Both the position numbers and the translations under genes were made by a program. From NCBI GenBank assembly GCA_030549775.1, contig CM060177.1, positions 46,402,244-46,466,243 of the forward strand: DNA of 64,000 nucleotides. Reading direction: 5' to 3'. The stretch is from Tamarix chinensis (Eukaryota; Streptophyta; Magnoliopsida; Caryophyllales; Tamaricaceae). Within the stretch, counting starts at the first letter, position 1. Each line of letters opens with the position of its first letter. Shown here in pieces: positions 24,240 through 37,900 of the stretch. Under the pieces are notes generated by a model. It was given only the letters and a program-made list of their open reading frames with translations. It was not told the DNA's origin and searched no databases.

Positions 24240-25640
24240 ATGGGTGGAGAACCACCTAGGGTCGGTGGTGGTCCGGCGGCGGCGCGTGGCGGCGACGGCG
24301 GCGGCGGTGGAGGAGGAGAAGAGGGGGAAAGATGGAGGTGGCGGTTAGATGGGAGGGGAAAAGGAGGAGTCTGAGGTGGGGAAAGAAAGAGCAGGTGAAG
24401 GGGAGTGGAGTGAGGGTGGTGGCGTGGCAAGGGGTGGAGGCGCGCGGCGGCGACGGCGGCGGCCGAGGGTGGTGGAGAGAGATGGAAGATGAGGGAGGAA
24501 GGAGGAGAGGGAGGCAAGGGAAGTTGAAGGCAGGGAAGGGTAGAGGGAGGTCTGCTGGGAATTTTGGAGGGTGGAAGAGGCCCTGGTGGCGGCTGGGCTG
24601 GCGGTGGGAGGCGACGCAAGGGCGGCGAAGGCTGGAGGTGGTGGTTTCGGGTTAGGACTTTTGCACGGCTATGGCGGCACGTGCAGGGCAAGGGGAGGGG
24701 TGCTGGTGGTCTGGTTTTGTAGAGGGAGTTGCAAGGATGATAACGGTGGGGAGAGGTGGTTTCGGCGGTGGCTGGAGGCGGTAGAAATGGTGTCTGTTCC
24801 GGCGACGACGGAACAGAGTTTCAGCAAGGTCCAACGGGAGGACTTGCTGTGGCCGTTCGGGAGGGGGTATTTATAGGCCAGGGGGAGGAAAACGACGAAG
24901 GGAGAAGGAGGAGTGCGGGGCAGGTGTGCAGGTGGCCGGCCGATGGCAGGTGGTGCAGGTTCTGCCATGGCAGGCTGGGTCGGGGAAGGGGGAGAAGAAA
25001 GGGAAAGAGAAGGGCACGCGGGAAAGGGAGAGAGGGACTCGGTCGGGGCCGAAAAGAGGAAGAAAACGACGGGAGAGGGGCAGGGAAGGACGGTCAATGC
25101 TGGGCTGGTGGCTGCCGGCGGGGTTCGAGCTGCAGCGTCGAATTGCAGGTCGGGGCGCAGGTCGGGGGAGGAAGAAGACAGGCAGGGTGGACCGGTGGTC
25201 CAGGGGAAAAGAAAAGAAGGGGAACCGGCCGGTTCGGCGGCGGTTATTTAATCTGTAAGTAAAACGCGGCGTACTGGAGGTTGTGTGAGTAAAACGCAGC
25301 GTCGCGTCGAAGGTGGGCAACGGTCATAAGGTCATTTATCGTGACGCGGCGTTTCGACGGTACTGAGGCCAAAACGCAGCGCACAGGCGCACGGGGGTCG
25401 CGCCGCACGGCGCTGGGCCGCGGGCGAGAAGAAGGAAGGAGGGGCGGGGGCCTGGGCTGCGCAGGCCGGGCGCGCGAGACGGGGGAAGAAGGTAGGTTTG
25501 GGCTGACGGCTGGCCCAAACCGGGAAGGAAGAAGAAAAGAAAGAAAAATAAAGGAGGAAGAAGGAAAAAGAAAAGAAAGGAGAAAAAGGAAAAAAGGAAA
25601 ATGGAAAAATGGAGAAATGGTAAAATGGTTGGGTTGGAGG
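24240..25640. other. GC-rich, CpG-rich, purine-biased segment of S3
   Basis: About 1.4 kb of DNA rich in GGCGGCGG, GGTGGTGG, GGAAGG and CG dinucleotides, strongly enriched in G and A on the plus strand, passing into a GAAGAAAAGG run before the AT-rich tail. Overlapping long frames in several phases on both strands (arginine/glycine-rich or proline-rich) are compositional. No domain is recognisable. Equivalent segments occur in S6 (42520-43740) and S7 (60690-62000). In an LTR this could be the transcribed leader or a promoter region; that is inference. Confidence 0.7.
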
Positions 25641-25945
25641 TATTTGGGTATCTATTTATTTATATAATTAATTTATATATATAATTTTAATAATAATTAT
25701 TTTAATTATAATAATTAAATCCATTTTTAAATTAGTTAGGCTATTTTGGATAAATTTCATTAACCTCCATGCTAATTAGAGAAATACCCAAATTTTCTTC
25801 CAATTAAATTCTTTATTATTTTCCTCTTAATATACCTTAATTAACTCTCTACATCTTAATAAATGAGTTTATATAATTAAATTTCCTAATAATTCCTTAT
25901 TTGGCCATAATTTCGGAAATTAGGATTTTGGGATATTACAATAGA

Positions 25946-27480
25946 CCACAAAGCATCTTTAACTTCCACCACTGAAACAGGTCAGAGTAATTCATGTTGA
26001 TGAGCAAGAGGTAAACCTGGACCCTGCATAAGAACCTCATCTATGACACTTCCTAAGGAAAGACTACCATTTCCCAACATATCGGAGTAAAAGGATACAA
26101 AAGCTTTAGCAATTCCATCACTCTCTGAACACCATTGACTATCACTGAGCTTAATCTTCCTTATAATATTATGTTTCTGTCTAGATTTCATAATAGAGAA
26201 AAAGAAATGGGAATTGGAATCCCCCAAATTCAGCCATTTAATACCTGATTTTTGCTTCAAGAAACTTTATTCACATCTTGCATAAAACTCATACTACTGC
26301 AGGCGTACTTTCTTTTCTTGCTACAAAAAGATTATGAGGTTGACTGACCAGTGCTTCCTGACTTCTTTTCAACTTTTCCCTAGCCTTCTGTACCCTGGAG
26401 GAAATTCCTCCAAACTTATCTCTGTTAAGGGACTTCAACTTATGTTTTACCGCCCTTAAATTGGCTTGAAATATCCTATGGCCAGGGCCTGCTGGAGACT
26501 GCTACCAAATACCAGCCACCAAAGGTAGAAAACCTGGATCTAGAGTCCACATATCATAAAATTTAAAATGGCCCCTAAACTGAGGCCTATTCTCATTCAA
26601 AGAGATCACAGTAGGACTATGATCTGAAAAAAGAGTCTCCTTAAACTGAGTATAAGACGAAGGAAACTTAGAAGACCAAGATAAGTTAATCATTGCCCTA
26701 TCCAACTTGGCCATAATTAAATTTTCACCCAAACTTCTATTTGACCAAGTAAACTTCAAGCCAGTGAAAGATAAATCTTGAATTAATAAAGAATTATAGC
26801 AATCTCTAGCTTCTAACACATTAGTAAGATTAATGGCATTACCTTGAAATTTCTCAACTGGTTGTAACATAACATTAAAATCTCCCATCACAATCCAAGG
26901 CTCATCCTCAACCTTATGATCTTGAAGACATTGCCAGAGAGCCCTTCTATTAACTCCTGAATTAAAACCATAGACTAAGGATGTAAAGAAGGTCACATTG
27001 GAATGAACTACAGACACAAAAACATGCAAAGATTTTTCATTGCATGCTAAAAGTTGTACATCCCAAACCTCTCTATCCCAAATGCACCAAATCCTCCCAT
27101 TAGAATGGGACACATAGTTATCAAGCCTCCCCCACTGCTTACCAAGTTTTGCACAAATTCCATCAGCTTTATTACACTTCACTCTAGTTTCCAACAACCC
27201 CATAAAAGACAGTTTATGCACTAATAACTAGTGCCTCAACTCCTTATGCTTATAGGGCTTATTCAATCCCCTGACATTCCAGGCCCCTAACATTTATAAT
27301 CTTCTTAAAAAATTGAGGAGAATGTGGTTCTCCCAACTACAAAGCACCCTGCTCCTGCATACTCTCTTCCTGCAGGAAAGTATCACCATCAGTTAATTCC
27401 ACACAGGCAAATCGACTTCCAGAACTTCCTTTGTCCAATTTCTCCTTTCCTTTTAGAGATCTCCTCTACAGCCTAGATAC
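25946..27480 (-). pseudogene. LINE (L1-like) ORF2, 5' half: endonuclease and linker
   Basis: Minus strand, upstream half of the LINE split by S3. ORF2 begins near 27294 with GAWNVRGLNKP, the usual start of the apurinic-type endonuclease. The same domain continues in the frame 27221-26502 with GLLETRVK (catalytic E), WIVMGDFNVML (catalytic D and N), and LFSDHSPTVIS (catalytic D and H). The linker at 26260-25982 carries the WLNLGDSNSHFFF signature. One stop separates 27294 from 27221 and shifts separate the linker. 27300-27480 may hold the last residues of ORF1. Beyond 27480 the copia LTR resumes, so the LINE is 5' truncated. No clear target duplication remains. Confidence 0.85.
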
Positions 27481-28597
27481 ACTACCTAGAGTCATGGACC
27501 AACCTATTTGATATTTCAATTATTTGATATTTCTAATCCTATTAAAAAATCATTTTGAAAGATTTTAAAGTAATTTCATGCATCAAAAATATTTCAAGTA
27601 TTTGTGTAAAAGGTTTTCTTAAATTAATTTTATTTTAAGTAGTTTTCCATATGATCTGACTTGCAAAATTTACCATAAATTCCATAGACATTATTTTTGG
27701 ATGAATAATATTTCTTTAGAAAGCTTAATGTGTATACTTTATAGAAGAAAAGAAAGACAACATACAATTTTGAGCTTTGTAGCTCAAGTTATGGTCTTTT
27801 TTGTAAAGGCATACAATGCTGAAAACATACTCCGCCGATCAACTGGTTTAAATACCGATCGACTGGTCTAGGTATTTTTGAGATTTTTTACACCTGACAC
27901 CTATTACCCATTTTTCTCATATTTTAGCACTATAAATAAGATTTTTTAAACTTAAAAAAAAATAAATCAATCAAACTAGTACAACTCTTATAAAATCATC
28001 ATTTTCACATCTTACAAAGAATCAAAGAGAGTTTTCACATTACACTTTCAACTCCAAATCAAACTTCTCTAGTAATCAATTTGCTCTTCATATTTAGCTA
28101 GAGTGCTCATACACTTGTAATTATTATTTCTCTAGCTAGATAAAAATCTTCACTAGATAGTATATAAAAGTGAGTAATCACTAGTGAAGATTTTTATTGT
28201 ATTCATTCAAACTCATCATCTCAAACACAAGTGAAGAGTTGTATATTTCCTACCATTCCTAAGAGATTTCACTAAAATTGTAGTCACATAAGCCTAGAGA
28301 GGATATCAAGGCAAAGTGTAAATTATCTCCTAAAGAGTCATTGAGATTGTAGGCTCATAAATCAAGAGATGAGTGATCATCATCAAATACCCACTATAAA
28401 TAAAGAGAGATTCAAATCCAAAAGATAAAACCTTTTGGTAGCTAATGTAGAGAAACTTTGTAGAGTTTCTTAAACCAATATAAATCACGTGTTTGTTGTT
28501 TATCATCCTTCTACTTATTTCTCATGAAATTTTATTTTGGAATTAATGTTACAAACTACTCTATTCACCTCCTCTAGAGTATCCATACGGGTTTTCA
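27481..28597 (+). mobile_element. Copia 5' LTR, right part
   Basis: Continuation of the LTR begun at 18403: it is the inverted counterpart of about 9905-8863. It contains CCGATCAACTGG and CCGATCGACTGG words (27835-27875), the CACTATAAATAAG TATA-like stretch at about 27927, and ends with ATTCACCTCCTCTAGAGTAT and GGGTTTTCA at about 28597. The ATTCACCTCCTCT end is typical of plant copia LTRs. Confidence 0.75.
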
Positions 28598-28612
28598 ATT
28601 AGTATAAGATCT
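28598..28612 (+). promoter_or_regulatory. Decayed primer-binding site of the copia element
   Basis: ATTAGTATAAGATCT directly follows the LTR end. It differs at a few positions from the initiator-methionine-tRNA type site (ATTGGTATCAGAGC) usual for these elements. Position and residual identity are the evidence. Confidence 0.55.
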
Positions 28613-29460
28613 TGGGGCTTCATCAAATTGATCTAAAAATCAAACACTTAAGATCCTCATGTATGGATAACTTCATGGGTGAAGACTTGCCTCCATTGCT
28701 CATTGGAAAAAAAATTAAGATTTTGAAAATAGAGATTAGAAGCTTCTTCAACACACAAAATCAATACTTTTGGTTCAACATTCAACATGGTCCAACCAAG
28801 ATTCAAAAATCCACCATTAATGGATTAATTGATAAACCGGTTAAAGAATGGATTGGGTTTGACAAACAAAGGAACACCTTAAATGATAAAGCTATCTTGA
28901 TTCTCCATTATGGCTTTGGATAAAATGTATTAGAGCACATCCTAGAAAGCACCATTGCTAAATAGATTTAGAAAATATTGAATAACACTTATGGCTGTAA
29001 TGAGGAAGAACAAATTCTACATCATTGGTTCATCCCTATAAATGATGGCATTTCAAGTAAAAAGGATGAGGTAATCAATTTTTCAACTAACTCTATAATT
29101 AATTTGTATGATATTAATGATTGTTGCTTAAATCATTTTGTAATTGTGGATTGTGAAAATTTTGAGTTGAATAAAATATTTTACTACTTATTCTCAAAGC
29201 ATATAAAATTGAATAGTGAAAATGAACAATTTGCATCTATAGTTAAAAGCTTAAATTTTGAGTTAGATGCAAAACTTAAAATGATTGAAATTCATTCTTT
29301 AATGAACTATGAAAATATTAGAAAAAGCCTCCATCCTTTTTTTAAAATGATTTAGATTCTAAAGAATTATATTATTGATAATTTATTAAGGAATAATCCC
29401 TGTAGACCCAAAAAGATATGGGTACCAAAAGCATGTAAATGAAAATTTATTATAGGGGAA
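28612..29460 (+). pseudogene. Copia gag remnant (UBN2-type)
   Basis: The frame at 28612-28923 gives FMGEDLPPLLIGKKI...NTQNQYFWFNIQHGPTKIQ...VKEWIGFDKQRNTLNDKAI, matching the order of the UBN2 gag domain (P-P-L-F-x-G, W-x-x-I-x-x-G-P, W-x-x-x-D-x-x-x-x-x-L-N-x-K-A). After stops at 28921 and 28963 it continues with KILNNTYGCNEEEQ. The 28978-29355 frame resembles the coiled-coil part of gag, and PRPKKIWVPK-like residues near 29405 match the segment just before protease. Protease, integrase and RT are absent, so the element is deleted after gag. Confidence 0.65.
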
Positions 29461-29559
29461 AAGAAGAAGAGGAGGAAGAGCTTGAAAGATCAAATAAAAA
29501 TGAAAACATTAAAGCCTCTTCTACCTCTTCGTAAATGAACGAAGAATACATGTTAAATT

Positions 29560-31950
29560 TTCCAACTCCAAGTTAGTATTCTCTCTTTTTATATTACATT
29601 ATCTTTAATGTTAAATATTACATGAGTAGATGACAAACATGTTTGCTAACAAGTCTTAGCTAAACTTGACTTATGAAAATTAAACACTATTCACTCTTTA
29701 AATGTCATCGCTCGATGCTTGAAAGTTATGTTAGAATCATGTTTAGATAGACTAGATAAATGTCGATTTGATTATGGATTAGCCTGCATGATTTCTACTT
29801 AAACCAAGTTTACAATGCATGTTTAAATTCATGAATTGATTATCTTTCATGCTCATTATAAGTTTTTATAACCTGAAGAGACCAATAACTAGTGGTAAAA
29901 CTAATCGATGTGTCCCCTTTGAATTGGTCAATGGGTGTTGAGCTTTATTTTTCAAAATAGGGTAAGAACAACCAATGTGTTTCTAAAATTGATCAACTAG
30001 TTTGTCTAGGGTATATAAGTTTTTTTTTCTAAACAAAACATTCAGCATTGCTTTACTTTCCTTCAATAGGCCACTTGAACCCAAAATACTTTGCTTTAAT
30101 CCTCTCCTAAATCCTTGTTTATTTTGTCCACCAAATCTTACGAACTTCACCTTATCAAGGAATACACCTTTAATCACCATTTATTTCCATCTATTTCTAA
30201 GAAACAAAATGGCTGAGCGACTTTAAGGAAAACAAACTTCTCCTTGGATGTTGCATCAACATTGATGTTTGAATTAATCAATTTCATTTAACCTTTATGC
30301 AATATCTACATGACTCTTAAATGCTCCCACTAATAATCCTCAAAAGTCCTCACTATCACAAGTTAGTCAAACTCTTCTAGAACATCCTACCCTTCGGTAA
30401 GAGCACCCTAGTGATAACATGTTATGATAAAAGGGCTGAGATACACTTGAATAAGACTAGAGTTGTTTAGGTTCTTGGGATTCCATGGGAAGAAAATGAT
30501 TAAGGAAAAATGCATTAATTTTGATATTGGTTCCAACATTATCGAGATTCTCTTTGCACAAAATCTCTTTGATCTGCACATTTGTTCATTTTTTGAGCTC
30601 TATAATGCTATGTACTTTGATCTTATTTAACTTTTCTATGAGAATTTAATTGTTTCTACAAATGGTTCCACTATCACCACTAGATTTCTAAGTTTCCCTA
30701 TTTGGGTCAATTAGAGTAGATGTGTTAGGAATTTAAGCATTTAAGTGGTCACCTGTTACGGGGATTACATATAAGAATTGGATAAGCATGAGGACACATG
30801 ACATGGTTATGTATGATGTGACTAGGCTTCATTATGTGATTCGAAGCACCATTATCTCTTACTATCTATAGCCTTACAATAGAGTATTACACTATTCTAT
30901 TTGCACGGTGTTATTCCCTCATGTGACATATAGGGCAGATATAATTCCTAGATATTTGCATGAGGTTGAACACATCTTATCAATGTTTTTCATGTGCTTC
31001 AGGATTGGCATATCTCAAAACATGCACACGTGGCAAGTCACACACATGCTTCTTTAGGATATGGTTATCTCATCATAAGAATCTTGGAAGATTTCTAAGT
31101 TCATTTGGAGATTTCAATTCCATTCCTCTCCACTTTAGGAATGGATTGGATATCTTTGATAAGATGACCTTATGATAGATAGGATATTAGTTAAGTGAAG
31201 ATGGTCGGAGGCCCACACTTACTATGAAACCTAGAGCTTCACTGACGTGCACTAGTAGGATATCAGCTACTCAGGCTTCTCATGCTCATGATACAGATAA
31301 TCAAGACATCCCTCCTACTACATATGATCCACTTGTTACATATCTCATAGTTCCGCTTGCTATATCATATACTTTTTCCATACCCACTACTCTCCTCCAT
31401 TAACTCCTTAGGGTAGAGCTACAGTTTAAGGTATGTAGGACTTGCTTATCAGAGGCTTTCAAATGGTTGACTAGATATATACACATATAGATTATACACA
31501 AGCCACATCATGGTATCAGGCTTTCTATTCTTGAAAAACTTCTTCATTGCATGCATCCTACTAACTCTGTTAGGGGTTCATTGGGTCTATAGACTCATGT
31601 GTATGCTCCTATAGTTGCTATAACATAGAATTAGAAACAAGATACAACTACAGCTCCACAATTTGCCATGTTTAAGGGTGGCATGGTTACCTCTATGGTC
31701 GCTACTAGTGATTAGGGTGTCAAGGTTAATGACACTAAGGAGGCTACACCTCCGCTCAATACTAAGGATCTAGAGTGTGCACTAGGCACTTGAGGTAATG
31801 TTAATACTATGTTGGATAATGTAGATGTAGAGAGCTTAGAGGATGTATTGTTATATGATTATCTTTACTCAATTAAAACTTTCTTGTGATTTATCTCATC
31901 ACTATTCCTCAACCATCTAGATACACACCTTTTGAGTCTATCCTTACATC
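29560..31950 (+). pseudogene. Strongly decayed retroelement DNA, Athila/Tat-like gag suspected
   Basis: 29880-30010 has ACTAGTGG and GATCAACTAGTTTG words and a TATA-like GGGTATATAAG at 30009, then ATGGCTGAGCGAC at 30208. Scattered frames over 30500-31150 recall plant transposon gag-type proteins (for instance HDMVMYDV, and GYGYLIIRILEDF like L-P-Y-G-x-L-I-T-x-I-L-x-x-F). All are broken by many stops. The family call is tentative. 31200-31950 shows nothing firmer. Confidence 0.3.
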
Positions 31951-34900
31951 TACATATAGGTAAGATATAGGTACTACCGGTATTGATTAGAGCTCTACAT
32001 AGTCCATGGACATATTAGTGTGTGGGTTATATTGCTTCTTTTGATGATTTTTTTTCTTTTTGAGTTGTATTCATGATCTCATTGTTATCCTTACATGATC
32101 TTTGTTATCATATATTAATAAAACACATTTTTCCAGGTTAATTTACTTATATATCAAGAAGAATTACTTTTAAATATCTTTGGCTCATACATGGTAATTG
32201 AATGAACTTTATTTAATTTCTTCATGCCCTAATGGATTGATGAGTAATGACAATATGCCATGATGCAAACTTAATGTGCTTATGCATCTACCTTACTTCT
32301 ATGCTTCTTGATGATTTATCTGACACATGAACAAGTTAACTCATATAATGATATCTCTCATGCAATTATGCTTTCAATGTTACATTTTGAGAAATTGCTT
32401 GAAATATTATATCATTGAGATAATGCTTCACTTAAGTATGTTTTTAAAATATGCTCTCAAAATTTTTGAGAAATTTCTACATTTAGTAAGAAGTTTCATC
32501 ATCATGATACTTATACTTTCCTATGATCAAATTATCTTGATAAGTACTAACTCCATTAGAAAAGGAAAGTTTATCCATTACACTTGAGTATAGGTTACAG
32601 ATTGAATGGTATCTCCAAATTGCACATTAGATATGCTCTTGAAATTCCACCATAACCATTTAGCATAAGAGATATTTGAAAGACTCTAGGAGAAGAGTTC
32701 TACCTTACTCACACTAGTTATCCATATCTGGTAAACTCTAACCATACAACTTGGCATGTAGTAAACTATTTTTTCTTATTTAGGCTATTCAGACCAATAC
32801 CTAAACAAGTATAGCTTATATTTTTAAGTGTATATTTTATTTTTTCTCATTTGAGTCCATATAATTTCTCACTAGGTATACTCGCTTGTGCACATAATAT
32901 AATTCTTAGATTCTCTAGATTCAGTGTTTGTTTATAATTGATTGGAACATCTCATACTACTTATATTTGTCAACACCATGCCTTATTTTACTTTATCTTT
33001 GTAAGCATGATTATGTTTGACCACTATTCAAAATTATGTGTATCTATGATGACTTGATATATATGAGACCTCGGTATTGTTGTAGGTTATAGTCAAATAT
33101 ACATGATTAGAAATTATCTCTTCTCATAAGTGATATGCCTTGAATTATTATATTCTCTCCACTCACTCTCTCTTATGGTTATCTGAAATATCTAAGATGA
33201 TGAGAGTTTGCATGATATCCCTACTATAAGTACCATATGTTGTATCCTATTGACCACTCTAGGTAGTCTAACATATTTATATAAGGGATTTAGATATGGT
33301 GAACTTAAACTAATAGGTTTCTCTCACATGACTTCATGAATTGCATGATGAGATATCTATTATGAGTTATATGCTCTCCACCTTAATTTTAAAATTTCAC
33401 TACAACCTTAGTTCTTATGTGTGAACTTTCCTTTGAATCATTTGATAAACACACTTCACATAGCTCCATTTACAAAAAAAAAAAAGTGAGCTTAATTCTA
33501 TTTTCTTCATGTTTCTATACTATTTATTTTGGACTTATGTGACATATGAAACTCTTGTTATATCAAATTGATAATTTCGTGAATATGTATTATTTTAGAA
33601 TCATCATGCTAGTTGATACTTCCACTTTCATATCTTTGACTAATACAAGGTTTGACTTATGCTTAATATTGTCATAAATATTTTATATCCTATGAGCATA
33701 CATGATACTTCAATAAGTTTTCTTAAAGTTGATCCTAATTATCAATCTTTATGTTTTTTCCTACAAAAATCAAATATTTTAAGTCATATGTGTTGGAAAA
33801 ACTACTTTTTTATGTACACATCTTCTCCCTCCTTCTCATTCTCAATTATACATTGAGAAGAAATTCATGGATGGCTTGGTAATTAACACTTATAACTTAA
33901 TTGCAATTAAAGTGTGAATGTTAATGCCTATTTGTAATAATTTGATATTATATTCCACTCATATATATTCCATGAAATGGGAAGTACCTAGGACATATTT
34001 CCTTTGCTATCTTTACATCCATGTATCTAAAAAGTGTCTCCTTTTGATGTCTAAATGCTCATACTTGATAAAAATGGATGGCCTTTTATGTGTTTAAAAT
34101 TGATACAATTTTCAAGCTCACCAATTCACCATGTTTTTTTTTTTGACATTTTGGTTCTTATGTGCATGCTTCATCCTATTTCTCTTCCCTTATACTTCTC
34201 ATCCCTTTATTACTATAAAATGAAAATAGTTGATACAATATGGGAATAATAGGGATTTGACACGCTTGCTTGAGTAGAGTAGTACATAAATGATATGTGG
34301 CTTAAATATGCTTGTTTCAATCTTGATTTTGCATAACCAATTGCAACACTAAATATGCTTGTTTTAGTCTTTCTTAGGCATATACTTGCAACTATGATAT
34401 TCTTTTTCACATAATTTATGGGTCTTAATTTTATAAAAATCATTGATGACATGTGCTTCTATGAGTTATGCCTTAGTCTTTTCTCATGTTAGTGAATCTT
34501 AAGTGATGTTATGCCCCTATATGATTTGATCATAAATATTCACTCAGAAGATCATTATAATGTGACATATTCCCTACATGCTTCTGTGAACTTATTAGCT
34601 ACACATAAAGTTGTCTATTTATTGGCTAGATTGATAGATGCAACTCTAAAATTAATTGATCACATGACTTCATTGCTAATTTCACTTACGTTATCTCATG
34701 TACATGATCATTGTCATCTCTCAACATCATGTTAACATGTATCCTTATTATGCTTAAATATATTACTTAGTTCAAATGAGTGATATTTTATCATTTCATT
34801 GATGTGCTTGTAGTGGTGATCTCCAGTTCATCATATTAATGACAAGGTACTCATTAAATGGATCATTCATCGCATTCCTTATTTTCCTTGTGCTTTGTGT

Positions 34901-34977
34901 CCACCATATAAAAGGTAAACATGTGATAAAGTATTGTGTAATATATTTCAAGAAGAAATTATCATTATAGTCTCATG
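31951..34977. other. AT-rich intergenic DNA, nothing recognised
   Basis: No domain, no clear repeat boundary and no RNA gene was recognised. Short frames of up to 88 residues are of random composition. Confidence 0.5.
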
Positions 34978-34982
34978 TTTAT

Positions 34983-37900
34983 TGTAGCACCTCAATTTTT
35001 ACTACTAAAAAATTTTTCTTTACAATGGAAGCATATAAGTAAAATATTGGAACCGTCATTGACATAAGTCTTGTTTGCCCAACCATCCTTACATCAATCA
35101 CAAAGCTAAAATAATTTATAGTAACACAAGAAAATTAGAAATGAAAGAAACATTTATAGTACAATATAAGTTTTGGATTTTAACTCTGAATTACAATAAC
35201 AAAATACAAAGTAAGGGATACCATAAATCAAATATTCTAAAAAGGTATCCAGGTAAATACATCAACCGGATAATATTACTCTTCACCCAAATACCCAGTA
35301 TAGATAATAAGTCACTCATCCCCCCACATAGTACATCATAAGCAGTAGAGTCATCTAGCAGGTCTTTTGAGACCTGCACATAAGAATCAAGGTATCCTAC
35401 TCGTGTGAATGAGCAGTACCCATAAAAAGGGTGGTCAATACACTACGTACTAAGAAAAGTAAAAATACTATCGAATTAGGGATATAAATAACACATGCAT
35501 TCACGACTGATGATAAGTACACATTCAAACCAATGATACATCTCATAAGATAAATACTGATCCAAGCCTCTTTATTAAATATAACAATTTCTATTATTTT
35601 ATATACGTTGAGTTCAGGAACCCCCACTATTTTTAAACCGGTGGAACGGTCTAAAGCACCTTCTCAAGGATAAAACACCTAAGCCACTATTATCATCTAA
35701 TTAAATAGATCTAAAAACATCACCTTCTTAGAGTAAAATGCTCCCAAGCAACTATTATCTTTGGTGGAATAGATATAAAAACATCATCTTAGTCCTGACT
35801 TACTCTTCCACTTTAATTCATTAGTGTCTTATCCATAAGTTATACAGTTAGATTTTCATTCACGATGAGTACAGTCCCACTATGCTTAATCTAGTGGAAT
35901 GGACTGAAACACCTTCTCGGGGTAAAATGCTCCCGAGCCACTATTATTTCCGGTGGAACGGATATATATAAAAACATTATCTTCTCGGGGCAAAATGCTC
36001 CCAAGCCACTATTATCTCTAGTGGAATGGATATATAAAAACATCACATTAGCCCTACTCACATATTCTTTCACTTTAAATTATTAGTATCTTATTCATAA
36101 TTGATTTGCAGGCATTGAACACATTAAGGTAGATAAACATATCACGCAGGTCAAGATCCTTAATTTCCTCAAACCCTAATTTCACACTCCTAGTATCATT
36201 CTCTCATATTGATCATTCAACCACCAAATATGGTATATCATTCTCATTGATGTCGTATATGAAATTCAAGGTCTAACTCACATGTCTTACGCATATAATA
36301 ATACTCTTATCCCAAAGTACTACTCATAGAATTACTAAAATCCTAATTTTACATATTAGTCATATTTCTTACCATGAGACTCATATGATTACCAAGTTTA
36401 ATATACATCCTTATAATGCCAACATTAGCAACATATCCAGAATTGTGAATTAACTCTAGAGTCTTACACATAGGATAAGAAGATTATCATTTTAAGTTAC
36501 TATACCCTAATTAGACCATTATCTCATTTTGAGGAACTTAAGACAAACAATAATCCCTCCAAAAAATTCTTAAGATATCGTTATTATATTTTAATCCACC
36601 TAACACATTACAATACCGAAATTTTCATATTTACCCATAATAACCAAAATTCCCTTAAGGATAATCGATAGCCTTTATTTTATAAAATATTGTACCTTTA
36701 ATAACCATTATTTTTTCAAATCCTCCATTTATCATTATACCTCATAAATATGCTTATTTCCACTTATCATAGCTTATTTTGCCTATTTTTCATTCCATAA
36801 AATATATTTCCCACAAATACGACTTAGCATGACAAAAATCATATGCATACCTCTAATCCATTCTTACTTTCTTTCAAACATATAATCTATATTATCACAA
36901 CATATCATCAACAATATACATTAAATCATACAGCAATAATATTATGAAAACACACATATCCATACAAGTAATTAACACAAAAATCCTAAAACATCGATTA
37001 GTATCCTACCAACAAGAAATCAAACTCTATGCATGTAAATCCTAGACTTCCTCCTCCAAGATCACAAAAAAATCACATATAAAAATTAATATAAAATACA
37101 GTTAGGCTTGAAGATTATCATCAAGGAAAAGTTAAGGTAAATGAGGGTAAGAATGGAAATAACTAAAGTCAAATGGAATCCTGAGTTGTGTGAATGTCTG
37201 GAGGAATGTATGGTGGAGATATGGTGAAATTTTGGTGGTGTTTAGACAAGGTTTACAGGTTAAAAGTAGGGCACATGACCAAAATGGTAAGATGCACAGG
37301 CATGCAATAGGCCTAGCACACCAAGGCCATAAGCTGGGATCATGCATGGGTAGGTTGTGCGAAGAGGCACAATCATGCTTGAAAAATGGTTGTATAGAAC
37401 CAAAATTAAACAAGTGAGCACGACCGTAAAGCGATTATATGCTGGGCGTGTGAGGGTGCACGAGCAAACCGTGTCGATTTGCATGAACATGCAATAAGGA
37501 AATTTAGTGTTACACGGCCTGTTTAAGGCCATGCACAAGCCATGTGTTTCAAAAAAAACGTGACTAGCACGAGGAAAGAAGGAAAATGGTGGTGGTAGAT
37601 GGAGATAGCCGGCAACAACAAAGGGGAAGGATGGTGTAACTTTGGTGGTTGGTTCACCGAGCTTTGGGCAGTACGTGGTGGCTGTGGTGGTGTATGGTGG
37701 TGAAGATGGTGGATTGGGCATGCAAAATAGGGCATGACTGCACAAGGAAGAAGAAAAAGAAGAAAAGATAGGAGTCTAGGCAGTGATGCTTGACACAAAA
37801 TGAGGCAAAACAATAGAGGAAGGAAGGAGAGAGGAGTGTGTGTGTGTGTGTGAGGAGACATGTGATAGGTGAAAGAAAATGTAGAGGGTAGTGCAGTTGA

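Larger units (their letters stand above)
20808..25940 (+). mobile_element. S3: complete family-S LTR-like unit inserted in a LINE, ATAGA target duplication
   Basis: Starts TGTAACACCCCCAAATTT at 20808 and ends GGGATATTACA at 25940. ATAGA occurs directly before (20803-20807) and after (25941-25945). The LINE reading frame (minus) resumes across it, which independently proves the ends. Length is 5133 bp. Order inside: start block with GGTTTAGCGGAAGCG and AGACCGGTTCACTCC; three hairpin/CCGGTGGACCGG array blocks; a trinucleotide-like AATACCACCAT minisatellite; AAT-rich DNA; a GC-rich purine-biased segment; AT-rich tail. No coding domain for a retroelement is found. The ends are weakly inverted (TGTAA...TTACA), as usual for LTRs. 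Near-identity of its first 140 bp to S8 suggests recent activity. Confidence 0.88.

Noticed and set aside
24092..25670. Long proline-rich or arginine/glycine-rich reading frames on both strands
   Set aside because: They overlap in several phases, follow directly from G/A-rich low-complexity DNA, and recur in shape but not sequence in S6 and S7.
20808..25940. DNA transposon with terminal inverted repeats TGTAA/TTACA
   Set aside because: The inverted match is only a few bases beyond TG/CA, the target duplication is 5 bp and all units look like LTRs.
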